NCBI GenBank assembly: GCA_023379805.1
Contig: JAMCPI010000016.1
Location: 72,514 to 136,513 of the forward strand
DNA length: 64,000 nt
Origin: Nitrososphaerota archaeon
GTDB taxonomy: Archaea > Thermoproteota > Nitrososphaeria > Nitrososphaerales > JACPRH01
Direction of reading: 5' to 3'
The notes beneath the pieces were generated by a model. That model ran no database searches and had not been told where the DNA came from. It was given only the letters and a program-made list of their open reading frames with translations. This document shows positions 25,609 to 35,041 of this stretch, in pieces; position 1 is the first letter of the stretch, and every line of letters starts with the position of its first letter. The translations under genes and the position numbers were made by a program.

Positions 25609-27105
25609 TTGAGGACTAATACTCAACCAGAAGTTATTGGCGCCGTTGCGGTTAACACAGTCTATCTTTCCATAGATGTCGTCTTAACCGCTGCATTAGG
25701 GATGCTCTTCTGGATCGTGGCAGCTAGGTTCGTTCCGGTGCAGGATCTCGGAGAAGCAACAATTGCCACAACCGTGGCTACATTGTTTGCTTTAACTGCT
25801 GGAACACGAATTGCCGCTTCAAAGTTCATAGGAGAATATAAGGATAAACACGACTTTGGAGCAATAAGACGCGGCGTAGTTACATGCGCCAAGATAACGC
25901 TGCTCATCGGGGTCGGATCCATGTCGATAGTCTTCTTTGTTACGCCTTGGCTGGCCAAGACGGTGTACGCCGACCCTGCTCTTGTTACCCTACTACCCAT
26001 CGCCGCTCTCCTAATACCATTAATCTGCATCTGGGACTTCCTTAACGGTATTTTTGTTGGGCTGCAAAAGGCAGTTTACCAATTAGCTGTAAACACAGTT
26101 ATCTCACTTAGCAAGATTCTGTTACTGATCGCGTTCACCTACCTAGGATTCAAGTCCGAGAGCGTTGTGCTAGCTTTTCTATTCAGCTACCTGATCGCTG
26201 TTGTTGTGGCTGTACTGCAGGCTTTCGTCAGGATCGCACCGATATCATTTCCCAAGCAGTCATCACCGACCCCGTCGGATACAAAGGATGAGCGAAAGAT
26301 AATTGGTTTCTCGCTGGCAAATTACGGAAGCAACACCATTGTTAAGATAAAGACAACTTTGCCGCTTCTAATTATTGGTCTCTACAGCATGTCGGTAGTG
26401 CCTCTCTATAACATAGCCTATCTGGTAACTGCCTCAACTATAACGCTGGTCAGCACGGTGGGAATTGTGTTCATCCCGGCAGTCTCAAAAGAGATGAGAT
26501 CCTCGCTGGAAAAGGCTTCAGAGTTAGTTAACCCTGTTTTTGCAACTGCGTTAATGGCTGCTGGCCCGTTGTTTATCGCGTTAATAGTCTTTCCAAGCAA
26601 CCTACTTTCACTAGTTTCGAGCGAGTATGTTTCAGCAGCGCCAGCAATGAGAATCCTTGCGATGGGCGCGATATTCGTCTCGTTCGGTGCTATTCTACAA
26701 TCGCTCCTTAACGCATCAGGAAAAGCAAAACTTGTCCTTGGAGCAACGGCAGTCTACACCGCAATAGAGATGATATCGGCCTATGCGCTAATCAACTCAT
26801 ACGGCATGCTTGGAGCCGCGTTCAGCTTCTTGATATCCGGGCTGATCAACTCATCTATCAGTATGTATTTTGTTAGCCACACAGGCTTATCTATAGATTT
26901 TGGGCGGCTACTTAAACCTCTTTTCTGCATAGGATTCGCATGCGCACTAGGGCTAATGCTACTCAATGTTATGGCGCAACCGGTTATTCCAGTGGCCCTA
27001 ATTACTGGCGCAACCTACCTGGGGATTGCCAGATTTTCAAGAGCCTTCGGTGCAACAGAGTTTAACATACTCTGGAACGCCATCAAAGGAAGCGTCGGGT
27101 TCTAA
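25609..27105 (+). CDS. Polysaccharide flippase (Wzx/MATE-like)
   Basis: A 498-residue polytopic protein with about 12-14 helices and the fold order of the oligosaccharide flippase family: VNTVYLSIDVVLTAALGMLFWIVAARFV at the start (read as separate helices), GIFVGLQKAVYQLAVNTVI in the middle, and the AAPAMRILAMGAIFVSFGAILQSLLNASG block near residue 350. It is expected to move lipid-linked oligosaccharide across the cytoplasmic membrane to the outside. Start TTG 25609. The gene lies inside the operon between the aminotransferase and dehydrogenase. Confidence 0.88.
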   Translation: MRTNTQPEVIGAVAVNTVYLSIDVVLTAALGMLFWIVAARFVPVQDLGEATIATTVATLFALTAGTRIAASKFIGEYKDKHDFGAIRRGVVTCAKITLLIGVGSMSIVFFVTPWLAKTVYADPALVTLLPIAALLIPLICIWDFLNGIFVGLQKAVYQLAVNTVISLSKILLLIAFTYLGFKSESVVLAFLFSYLIAVVVAVLQAFVRIAPISFPKQSSPTPSDTKDERKIIGFSLANYGSNTIVKIKTTLPLLIIGLYSMSVVPLYNIAYLVTASTITLVSTVGIVFIPAVSKEMRSSLEKASELVNPVFATALMAAGPLFIALIVFPSNLLSLVSSEYVSAAPAMRILAMGAIFVSFGAILQSLLNASGKAKLVLGATAVYTAIEMISAYALINSYGMLGAAFSFLISGLINSSISMYFVSHTGLSIDFGRLLKPLFCIGFACALGLMLLNVMAQPVIPVALITGATYLGIARFSRAFGATEFNILWNAIKGSVGF

Positions 27106-27114
27106 CTATTTTTG

Positions 27115-28125
27115 ATGACCGAAGAAAAGCGCGTTAAACCCGTTAACGTCGGGGTAATAGGCGCAGGATATTGGGGAAGAAAAGTAATCCAAGAATACCT
27201 TAACTTGAGCCAGATCAACAAGGACATAAAACTGCTCGCTGTGAGCGATGTATCACCGAAAAGTCTAGCACTCTACAAAGACAAAGTGCACATTCCTTTC
27301 CTGTACTCAGATTTCCAGGAGCTCCTTGAACATCCAGACATAGACGCAGTCCATATATGTACTCCAAACGAAACCCACTACAACATCGGCATGAACGCGT
27401 TGAAGGCAGGCAAACATGTTCTGATGGAGAAACCTATCGCTGTAACATCTCAACAAGCATCTGAATTAGTTTCGTTCGCTCGCTCCACTGAAAGAATTCT
27501 CGGCGTCGGACACATATACAGATTCAACAACGCAATCGACGAAGCAAGACGGATTGTTCAAAGCAGGAAGTTAGGGCGTTTGTTCCATGTGCGCCTACAA
27601 TGGACAACCTATGAATCATTAATGCTTGGACGGGACATAATCTTCGACTTAGGACCTCACCCAATCGATATTATGAATAAGCTTCTTGATGACTGGCCTG
27701 AAACAGTCAACTGCAACGCAATATCTTGCCGGCAGACGAATGAAGAGGTCGCGTATATCTCCTGTGAATTCAAAGACGGACTCTCATCCCAAGTAGAGAT
27801 GAGCTGGCTTCTACCTGGAAAGGTAAGAGAACTGTCAATCATAGGATCCGAAGGTTCACTCAAAATCGACTGTTTAAACCAGAAGATGGAGCTATACAAC
27901 GGCAACCACCACACATTAACGTTAGAGGCAGCGGCTAACAACACAATTCTGTCCGAGATAACGCATTTTGTGCAAAACGTCTCAAAGGTTAGAGACGAAA
28001 AGGCACAAGTTACTCTTCAGAACGGTGGGGTTTTAGGTGCGCGTGTAGTCGATGTTCTAGCCGCAGCAAAAGAATCTCGCCGCAACAAGAGAGCAGTTCA
28101 TGTCAACTACAACAGATACGACTGA
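27115..28125 (+). CDS. Gfo/Idh/MocA family sugar dehydrogenase
   Basis: About 336 residues. The NAD-binding start is [17 protein letters not shown], followed by the family markers [16 protein letters not shown] and the catalytic GPHPIDIM. In the Wbp/Wlb route the equivalent enzyme oxidises C3 of a UDP-GlcNAc uronate before transamination. ATG 27115 follows an in-frame TTG at 27112, seven bases after the flippase. It overlaps the acetyltransferase by 26 bp, so the two are coupled. Confidence 0.92.
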   Translation: MTEEKRVKPVNVGVIGAGYWGRKVIQEYLNLSQINKDIKLLAVSDVSPKSLALYKDKVHIPFLYSDFQELLEHPDIDAVHICTPNETHYNIGMNALKAGKHVLMEKPIAVTSQQASELVSFARSTERILGVGHIYRFNNAIDEARRIVQSRKLGRLFHVRLQWTTYESLMLGRDIIFDLGPHPIDIMNKLLDDWPETVNCNAISCRQTNEEVAYISCEFKDGLSSQVEMSWLLPGKVRELSIIGSEGSLKIDCLNQKMELYNGNHHTLTLEAAANNTILSEITHFVQNVSKVRDEKAQVTLQNGGVLGARVVDVLAAAKESRRNKRAVHVNYNRYD

Positions 28126-28615
28126 ATTGGAACAGGCCAAGCAACAGGCATCTGAAACGCCTGGATCGAACTTCAGCGTAATCAAGAGCATCATAACAGG
28201 TCGAAAAACAAGGATTTACGATCAAGTTAACCTGTACAAATGCCACATCGGAGAAAACTGCAAAATAGACGCGTACGTCTATATCGAGGAAGGCGTACGT
28301 ATCGGAAACAACTGCAAGATCCGCGCCTTCGCGTTCATCCCGACCGGGGTCACTATCGGCGATAACGTATTCATCGGACCTCGAGTCACCTTCACCAACG
28401 ACAAGTACCCCCGGGTAAACGGTGAGTGGCAGCTCCTGAAAACCGTTGTACAAGACGATTCATCTATAGGTGCTGGAAGCATAATTCTCCCAGGCGTAAA
28501 TATCGGACGGAACGCACTAATTGGAGCAGGATCTGTCGTAACATGTAACGTGCCCGACTCTGCAATAGTAGCAGGCGTCCCAGCTAGACTTGTAAGGTTC
28601 AAGAAAGGAAAATGA
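28100..28615 (+). CDS. Hexapeptide-repeat N-acetyltransferase (WbpD/WlbB-like)
   Basis: A 171-residue left-handed beta-helix acetyltransferase. Hexapeptide repeats run through [33 protein letters not shown] and [24 protein letters not shown]. The FTNDKYPR motif is characteristic of the WbpD/WlbB group, which acetylates the 3-amino group of UDP-linked 3-amino-glucuronic acid. It overlaps the dehydrogenase upstream and shares ATGA with the glycosyltransferase downstream. Confidence 0.93.
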   Translation: MSTTTDTTELEQAKQQASETPGSNFSVIKSIITGRKTRIYDQVNLYKCHIGENCKIDAYVYIEEGVRIGNNCKIRAFAFIPTGVTIGDNVFIGPRVTFTNDKYPRVNGEWQLLKTVVQDDSSIGAGSIILPGVNIGRNALIGAGSVVTCNVPDSAIVAGVPARLVRFKKGK

Positions 28616-29343
28616 GTGTCTCGCCTCGAAACACAATCATCGCTATTATCCCTGTGTACGCGGAGTACACTATAGGCAAAGTGATAAAGCAGTTCAAAGA
28701 CGGACTAGTCGATGAAATCTGCGTAGTACTCGATTCACCAGATCCTGATATCGCAGATATGGTGATCAACGCCGAGACAACAACACCAATAAAGATAATC
28801 AAAAACAAACAGCGAAGCGGGATCGGTGCAGCTATCAGACAAGGATTCGAGTATGCGCTCACAAAAGGGTTTAGCATAGTTGTGGTTATGGCTGGAAACG
28901 GAAAGGACACACCTCTCGAAATTCCTGTGCTTCTCAACCCAATCGTTAACGACGGTTACGATTACGTTCAAGGCTCCCGATATCTTCCAGGAGGCAGACC
29001 AGTCAATACTCCAATAGTTAGACGCATATTCATCAGGCTCTTCCCTGTAGTCTGGAGGTTATCAACAGGATTCAAATGCACCGATGTTACCAACGGCTTC
29101 AGAGCATACAAGATCAGGCTAATCACGGATAGCCGAGTTAATATCAGACAGAACTGGTTATGCGGATACGCTTTAGAATACTACATACATTACAAAGCAA
29201 TTACCCTGAAATACAAAGTTACCGAGGTTCCCGTCTCAAAGGTGTATCACTCGCGAACCAACTACTCAAAAATCTCGCCGCTTAAACACTGGTGGCAGAT
29301 ACTGGGCCCGTTAATCACGTTGCGATTAGGGATACACAAGTAA
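28612..29343 (+). CDS. GT2-family glycosyltransferase (DPM1-like)
   Basis: A 243-residue GT-A fold enzyme. [18 protein letters not shown] starts the nucleotide-binding domain, VVLDSPDPD follows, and the metal-binding region reads [11 protein letters not shown], a recognised variant of the polyprenyl-phosphate glycosyltransferase branch. [10 protein letters not shown] and [10 protein letters not shown] are typical later motifs. There is no C-terminal membrane pair. It probably transfers a sugar to a lipid carrier or glycan intermediate. Confidence 0.9.
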   Translation: MSVSPRNTIIAIIPVYAEYTIGKVIKQFKDGLVDEICVVLDSPDPDIADMVINAETTTPIKIIKNKQRSGIGAAIRQGFEYALTKGFSIVVVMAGNGKDTPLEIPVLLNPIVNDGYDYVQGSRYLPGGRPVNTPIVRRIFIRLFPVVWRLSTGFKCTDVTNGFRAYKIRLITDSRVNIRQNWLCGYALEYYIHYKAITLKYKVTEVPVSKVYHSRTNYSKISPLKHWWQILGPLITLRLGIHK

Positions 29344-29380
29344 AACATTTTTCCCGGTAGGTTAGCTGCAAATAGAAACG

Positions 29381-30946
29381 GTGTCCTTTGAGACCGGAGG
29401 AGCAAACGAGACTCAAGCTTTAGAGTCCCTGCTTCACTTCTGGGGCATCAGCCACCTTCGAGGCGAGTCAGGCAGCGGACAGATTCATATCAGGAGGATA
29501 AAAGAGTGTAGCCCACTGAATAGTCAGTATCCGACGGGGGTTCAACTGCTCATAGTCGACAGCGAAGTTATGCCGCAGTTCCTTCAATCTAACAATATTC
29601 AGTTCTGGTGCTGCGACAACGTGCAGGTACCCGTTAAAATTGATGGTAATGCCGCTTTCACAGTTTCGATCAACAGGTTATACGTCCTAAGGCGCCCAGG
29701 CTTAGTATCGGTTGAACGGGTAGGTGGTTTTGATCTAGTATATCGAGTAGAAGGAACACGAACCTACCTTGCAGCATTTGATATCTTGAAGCTCTTCGAC
29801 TCAACCTTAAAGGAGAGTTTGGAGGATATCCCATCGACTGCTTTCCGGATATTCGCGCATCTGCCTTTTTCATACAGTCTCATTCCAAAGCAGGCTAGGA
29901 ACTACCTGTTGAGGCGAAGCGCTAAGAGACATACAATCCCACAATATAGCAGGTTCTGTTTAATTGACGGGTTGTCATACCTATTTTTAGCACTGTTATT
30001 AATCTCCTCCAAGAAGATTATCCCCACATTATCATTCTGGAAAGATGACCGGAAGTATGCTTTCGCAGTGACTCATGATGTGGAGTCGAGAAATGGATTT
30101 GAGAAGCAGAGCTTGAATATTAGACAAATCGAAGAGAGCCTCGGGATCAAGTCTCTATGGAACTTCCCTTCGCACAGATACCATATCTCTCAGGACGGTA
30201 TTCGAGAGGTGGTTCAGAAGCACATCATAGGTGTACACGACACTACTCATGACGGCCGGCTTGCCCTACTGGAGGATGACGAGATAATTCGCAGGCTGAC
30301 TCTTTGCAGAGAGCGAATCAGCGAGCTCTCTGGATCACAGATAGCTGGTTTTAGAGCTCCGCTGCTTCAACACACCCAAAGTCTTCTCAAAGGTGTCTAT
30401 GAAGCCGGTTTCACTTACGACAGCTCCTGTCCTACTTGGGAGCCTGTCTCAAGCTTGAACGGCAAAAGCCATGGAGTCAGAACTGTATTCCCCATAAACC
30501 TTGACGGTTTAACAGAGATCCCGGTAACGCTTACGCAGGATCATCAAATGATTTGCCTTCTAAAAACTCATCCTGAGAAATGTGTTCAGCAATGGTTGGC
30601 GCAGTCGAACTGGATAAAACAGGTAGGTGGAATAGTGTTGCTACTAGTTCACCCCGAATACTCTTTCTCAGAGCCTCAATACATCCCACTCTACAGAATT
30701 CTTCTCAGCTCCTTCGCATCGGACAAGACCTGCTGGATTACTAACACAGATGATTTAGCAGCATGGTGGCGGGTAAGATACGAGTCAAGCGTGAAGGAGA
30801 AAAACGGGAACATTGAGGTAGAGATAGTTGATGGCGGATCATTCGAAACGGACGCCTTAAAGATCAGACTGTTCACCTCATACGATGATGTTAACGGGTT
30901 TCACTCTATGCCACGCGAAGAACGCGTTAGTTACGTCGCCAGTTAG
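29381..30946 (+). CDS. NodB-like polysaccharide deacetylase with N-terminal extension
   Basis: A 521-residue protein from GTG 29381. The C-terminal half is a polysaccharide deacetylase domain with FAVTHDVESRNGF (catalytic Asp and metal Asp), GVHDTTHDGR (metal histidines, H-x3-H), FRAPLL and a final LVHPEYSF. The N-terminal 240 residues are a separate alpha/beta part with no known domain. It is expected to remove acetyl groups from a glycan or modify lipid-linked sugar. No signal peptide is visible, so it may act in the cytoplasm, which is unusual for the family. Confidence 0.82.
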   Translation: MSFETGGANETQALESLLHFWGISHLRGESGSGQIHIRRIKECSPLNSQYPTGVQLLIVDSEVMPQFLQSNNIQFWCCDNVQVPVKIDGNAAFTVSINRLYVLRRPGLVSVERVGGFDLVYRVEGTRTYLAAFDILKLFDSTLKESLEDIPSTAFRIFAHLPFSYSLIPKQARNYLLRRSAKRHTIPQYSRFCLIDGLSYLFLALLLISSKKIIPTLSFWKDDRKYAFAVTHDVESRNGFEKQSLNIRQIEESLGIKSLWNFPSHRYHISQDGIREVVQKHIIGVHDTTHDGRLALLEDDEIIRRLTLCRERISELSGSQIAGFRAPLLQHTQSLLKGVYEAGFTYDSSCPTWEPVSSLNGKSHGVRTVFPINLDGLTEIPVTLTQDHQMICLLKTHPEKCVQQWLAQSNWIKQVGGIVLLLVHPEYSFSEPQYIPLYRILLSSFASDKTCWITNTDDLAAWWRVRYESSVKEKNGNIEVEIVDGGSFETDALKIRLFTSYDDVNGFHSMPREERVSYVAS

Positions 30947-30963
30947 ATTAGGTAGCTAATCAA

Positions 30964-32208
30964 ATGCCCAAGCACACACTAGTTTTTTTCCTAGATGCTA
31001 TTCGCTTTGATTACTTGATGGATGGATATATGCCGTATTTAGCGGATCTCGGGAAGACTGGGAACGCGTTTAGGCTTAATACGATACTTGCGTTCGATGG
31101 GATTGCCCCAACTGCTTACACAGGAGTTTACCCGGATAGCCACTCTATATGGACACAGTTTGTTCTGGATGAGAATGGACAATTTAACTGGCTCAAGCCG
31201 TTCATACCTGTAGCGACAGGGCTGGACAAGTTATTTAGTTTGTCTCAAACATCAAAGAAGATCTTTCGTCACTCACTTCTAACCCTTTCAAAGATGAATG
31301 GGCGATTGAGCGGCTACCCTAGTATCGGCCAGATCCCACTGAACTTTCTCACGAGATTCGGTGTATCTACGCAGGAGAACTTTCTCACGACGGACAGCAT
31401 CAACAGTTACCCTACCTTCCTCTCGATATTGAGGAAGAGCGGTGTAAGCGTGCAGATAGTTGATCATCCGGAGCTGGGCTCAGATAACGATGTTGTTGAA
31501 TCCGCTCTGGAGATCAAGCGACCATCCGAAGTTACTTTCCTCAGGCTTTGGGATCTAGACTCGATAACTCATAGAAATGGAGTTAAATCGGAAGCGGCCC
31601 GGAGGGCAATAAAAGAAAACGACCAAAACGTGAAACGCGTAGTTGAACACTTTCAGCAGATTACACATGACACGGTTAACGTTTTAGTCTTCGCGGATCA
31701 CGGAATGGTAAACGTGAAAGGCAACGTAGATCTTGTGAAGACACTTAATGAGAGTGGACTTCACCTGGGTATTGATTACCTAGCGTTTCTGGATTCAACA
31801 ATCGCCCGCTTCTGGGCTGAAGATGACGTAATTCGCAGGATCGGGGCGACTCTGCAATATTTGGATGGCGGCAGAATCCTGAATAAAAAAGACCTTCAGA
31901 CGCTTCATATTCCGGCTACAGACCCGCATGGAAAACTTCTATTTCTCGCCGACCCCGGTATTGTAATTCGACCTAACTTCTTTCAAGGAGCAGCCTCAAT
32001 CGCAGCAATGCATGGTTATGATCCATCCACACCTGATATGGATACAATCTTTGTGACGAACATACCAAATCGCCGTAACAATAAGAGTATTCATGGTAGT
32101 GGCGATAACGGAGCGAATGCGCAGATGGTTGATATCGCTCCAACTATCCTTGACGCTTTAGGTTACGAGTACCCAAGCCACATGCTTGGGAAATCTCTTC
32201 TGGCCTAA
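30964..32208 (+). CDS. Alkaline-phosphatase superfamily phosphodiesterase
   Basis: A 414-residue protein of the type I phosphodiesterase/nucleotide pyrophosphatase branch. The two-metal site is built from FFLDAIRFD near residue 11, the GIAPTAYTGVYP nucleophile region (Thr), WDLDSITHRNG and FADHGM. There is no signal peptide. It could hydrolyse a nucleotide-sugar, add or remove phosphoethanolamine-like groups, or act as a mutase. Its place inside the glycan operon suggests work on a sugar phosphate. Substrate unassigned. Confidence 0.85.
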   Translation: MPKHTLVFFLDAIRFDYLMDGYMPYLADLGKTGNAFRLNTILAFDGIAPTAYTGVYPDSHSIWTQFVLDENGQFNWLKPFIPVATGLDKLFSLSQTSKKIFRHSLLTLSKMNGRLSGYPSIGQIPLNFLTRFGVSTQENFLTTDSINSYPTFLSILRKSGVSVQIVDHPELGSDNDVVESALEIKRPSEVTFLRLWDLDSITHRNGVKSEAARRAIKENDQNVKRVVEHFQQITHDTVNVLVFADHGMVNVKGNVDLVKTLNESGLHLGIDYLAFLDSTIARFWAEDDVIRRIGATLQYLDGGRILNKKDLQTLHIPATDPHGKLLFLADPGIVIRPNFFQGAASIAAMHGYDPSTPDMDTIFVTNIPNRRNNKSIHGSGDNGANAQMVDIAPTILDALGYEYPSHMLGKSLLA

Positions 32209-32262
32209 GATTCTCTGCTGGGTGCCGTAATAACAACAGATAGTCAACGCGCGAACTGGTTT

Positions 32263-32952
32263 TTGATAATAACAATTAGTGGCTTAGACGGCTCAGGAAA
32301 GAGCACCGTCGCACAGAAATTGGTAAAGACATTGCGATCTCGAGGAGTCCGTTGCCGTTATATTTGGATGGGTTGGAAACCGTCCGTTTCCTACCCGTTT
32401 TTAGGACTAATGAGGCTGACCGGTCAGACAAGGCGAGTCAAGATCAACGGTAAAACATTCGTGATACGTGATTACCGGTTTAAGCCGATAAGAGCAGTTT
32501 GGCCTTACATCCTACTCGTTGATTATGTGGTGAACTGCGTAGTCAGGGTTAGGTTAGCTAGGCTTAGCGGAGAACATTTGGTATGTGATAGATACGCATA
32601 TGATTTCTTAGCTCAGCTTTACGAAGAGAAGATGTGCCCTTCTATTTTGCACAGGCTTGCTCTAAAGTTGTTTCCTTTACCATCCATCTCCTTCTTATTT
32701 GATGTTCATGAACATACATCGTGGGAGCGAAGCATGGCTGGTGAGCGAACCTTTGAGCAACCCCTGTACAACTTTACGGCAAGACGAAAGATCTATCTTC
32801 AGCTAGCTCAACAATATGGGATGAAGATTGTGGACAGCCAGCTAAGCCCGGATCAAATGGTCAACGAAATATTACGTACGCTACCAGTTGCAATGGATGG
32901 CACCGCGCCACCAGCTGACACAACAACATCACCTCTACGTTTAACGAGATAA
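32263..32952 (+). CDS. Thymidylate-kinase-like P-loop kinase
   Basis: A 229-residue protein from TTG 32263. It has the P-loop GLDGSGKST at the N-terminus and the dTMP kinase-type VCDRYAYDFLAQLY block, but the middle part (YIWMGWKPSVSYPF) and C-terminus depart from true thymidylate kinases. Similar proteins inside polysaccharide loci are thought to phosphorylate other small substrates. A sugar or nucleoside kinase role in the locus is inferred. The last 20 residues are Pro/Thr-rich. Confidence 0.8.
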   Translation: MIITISGLDGSGKSTVAQKLVKTLRSRGVRCRYIWMGWKPSVSYPFLGLMRLTGQTRRVKINGKTFVIRDYRFKPIRAVWPYILLVDYVVNCVVRVRLARLSGEHLVCDRYAYDFLAQLYEEKMCPSILHRLALKLFPLPSISFLFDVHEHTSWERSMAGERTFEQPLYNFTARRKIYLQLAQQYGMKIVDSQLSPDQMVNEILRTLPVAMDGTAPPADTTTSPLRLTR

Positions 32953-32956
32953 TACT

Positions 32957-33853
32957 TTGTCGCTCAGAGCTAGCGTCGCGGTAATAACCTATAACTCAGG
33001 GGAAACTATTCGTGACTGTCTGTGCTCCATTCTCAACCAAGATATTCCTCGCTCAGCGTATGAGGTACTGGTTGTAGATTCAGGATCCACTGATGGTACC
33101 GCTGAGCTAGTTCGTACAAAGCAGAATGTGCGACTGATAATTGATGAGCGGAAGGGACGAGGTTTGGCTAGAAATGTTGCGATACGTAATGCTAAATCTG
33201 ATATAGTGGTCTTCATAGACGCTGATTGTGTTGCTGCTCGAGACTGGTTAAGGACACATATTGAGGTGCTTAATGATAAGAAGATGGCTGCGCTTGGCGG
33301 CGCGGTGCTGTTTCCACCTCAGAGCAGCTGGTTGATCAGAACTCAACATCATCTTTACTTCGGCGGGTTAGAGCGTAAAAAAAATGCTGTAACCTGGGAT
33401 TTGGCCACCTGCAACATAAGTTTCCTTAGGCAGCCTCTAGAAAAGATAGGGTTCTTTGATGATACTGTACACCAAGGCGAGGATACGTTGTTATGTTGGA
33501 AACTGGTTGAAAACGGCTATGAAGTTGGTTTTCACCCGGGTCCCAAGGTAATGCATCTTTACAAGGATATGACGCTAAGCGACTTTCTACGTTTGAAGCG
33601 TAGAGACGGCTCTACTGATTACAACCTCCAACTGCTGTTTAGCGGGAAAGGGCCGTACCGACTCCCAACAGGCAGAGTTAGCGTGCTCTTACTTTCTCCG
33701 CTTCTCTTCACAGCAAGAGTTGCCAGATATGCTTCGAAAGTCAAGAGTACCGCAGGTGTTTTAGCTGCACTGGGAGCATTGGGACACTTGATTTTAGCAT
33801 CAGGCTACTGGGTAATCGGCTACCTAGGCGCCTCGAGAAGAAGGACGCGCTAA
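32957..33853 (+). CDS. GT2-family glycosyltransferase
   Basis: A 298-residue enzyme from TTG 32957, four bases after the kinase. It has AVITYNSGETIRDCL, VVDSGSTDGTAEL and the DxD-type metal site FIDADCVAARDWL, then the acceptor-side GEDTLLCWKLVENGYEV. The C-terminus holds two hydrophobic helices (VLLLSPLLFTARVARY and LAALGALGHLILASGYWVIGYL, each counted separately), so it is probably membrane-bound and extends a lipid-linked glycan. Confidence 0.92.
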   Translation: MSLRASVAVITYNSGETIRDCLCSILNQDIPRSAYEVLVVDSGSTDGTAELVRTKQNVRLIIDERKGRGLARNVAIRNAKSDIVVFIDADCVAARDWLRTHIEVLNDKKMAALGGAVLFPPQSSWLIRTQHHLYFGGLERKKNAVTWDLATCNISFLRQPLEKIGFFDDTVHQGEDTLLCWKLVENGYEVGFHPGPKVMHLYKDMTLSDFLRLKRRDGSTDYNLQLLFSGKGPYRLPTGRVSVLLLSPLLFTARVARYASKVKSTAGVLAALGALGHLILASGYWVIGYLGASRRRTR

Positions 33854-33876
33854 GCAGGCAGCTAGGTAAGTAAGGT

Positions 33877-35040
33877 TTGAAGATAGCGATAGTTGGCCAA
33901 GACATTAACCCTCCGTGGGTGGAGGGTGTGAGAAACTTGGCATATGGATTGGCCGGTAAGCTCGCTGAGTCAGGTAATGAAGTACATATCATTACGAAAA
34001 GCGGAGTAGGCTGGCAAGAGGAGGTTACCGATAGAATAACGGTTCACAACGTAGGGAACCCCATTTCCATGACCGGTCCCGACGTGTTAAGACGTCTTGG
34101 CCGGGAAGTAGACGTGATACATTTCCAGCATTTCCACGTACACAAATCGTTTCTGCTATGGAACCTCTTAAGCAACTCCGATGTTAAGAAGGTGGGTTAT
34201 GTCTGTGTTCCACCTTATCTTCCTTTGCAGAGTTGGTTAACTCATATCGCTAAACATCCTAGAGAGGCCTTTACCAAGATTCAGTGCATCTCACATCCTC
34301 GGCTCATTGAGTGGATGGGACACGTTGACAGAACTGTTACTACAAGCAACTACATCGGGCATATGCTTAACGGTAAAGGAAAAGGTCATGCTGAAGTCAT
34401 CTATCCATTCATAGATGTAGCAAAATTTGTTGAAGCCAGAAAGAGACGTAACGAGACTAGAAACAGCATAGGTGTCAAAGATAAGGATCCTTTGCTGATG
34501 TATGTGGGTAACCATCGTTGGATTAGGGGTGAAGATCAGTTTCTGATTGCGCTAGCAAAGATTAGACGTCGGTTCCCGAACGCTGGCGCAGTATTAGTGA
34601 CGCCGCTTCCTTTAACCAAATATATCATTAAGTTGATTGAGCATCTTTCACTGAACGGATCGTTGTTCATCGTCTCCAGAGACACACCGACCGACATACC
34701 GGCGCTTTACGCAGCAGCTGACGCCTATGTCTTTTCAGGTGTTTCAGCCGAAGCAGGGTTTGCGGCATCTGTAGACCCCCCGTTATCAGTAATTGAGGCT
34801 CTTTCAGCCAGAACCCCAGTGATCAGCTACGCAGTAGGCGAGATGGAGCATTTAGCATCACAAATAGACGGCATAAAGACGGTTCCCATAGGCGCCAACG
34901 ATCTCTTAGCTGGGGCCATAATGAAGACTCTTGAAGAGGGTGATACATTACCGGGGACAGATCTTCTGAAGAAGAATTTTGATGCAACGGTTCAAGCAGA
35001 GAGATTTCTCAAGATTTACAGACAGATACTAGGCAGCTAG
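33877..35040 (+). CDS. GT4-family glycosyltransferase
   Basis: A 387-residue GT-B fold enzyme from TTG 33877. IAIVGQDINPPWVEGVRNLA forms the N-terminal donor-proximal loop, and the C-terminal half has VGNHRWIRGEDQFL, ALYAAADAYVF and the retaining E-x7-E motif region SVIEALSARTPVIS. It is cytoplasmic or peripherally membrane-bound and adds a sugar to the growing glycan. It ends one base before the next gene. Confidence 0.92.
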   Translation: MKIAIVGQDINPPWVEGVRNLAYGLAGKLAESGNEVHIITKSGVGWQEEVTDRITVHNVGNPISMTGPDVLRRLGREVDVIHFQHFHVHKSFLLWNLLSNSDVKKVGYVCVPPYLPLQSWLTHIAKHPREAFTKIQCISHPRLIEWMGHVDRTVTTSNYIGHMLNGKGKGHAEVIYPFIDVAKFVEARKRRNETRNSIGVKDKDPLLMYVGNHRWIRGEDQFLIALAKIRRRFPNAGAVLVTPLPLTKYIIKLIEHLSLNGSLFIVSRDTPTDIPALYAAADAYVFSGVSAEAGFAASVDPPLSVIEALSARTPVISYAVGEMEHLASQIDGIKTVPIGANDLLAGAIMKTLEEGDTLPGTDLLKKNFDATVQAERFLKIYRQILGS

Positions 35041-35041
35041 C

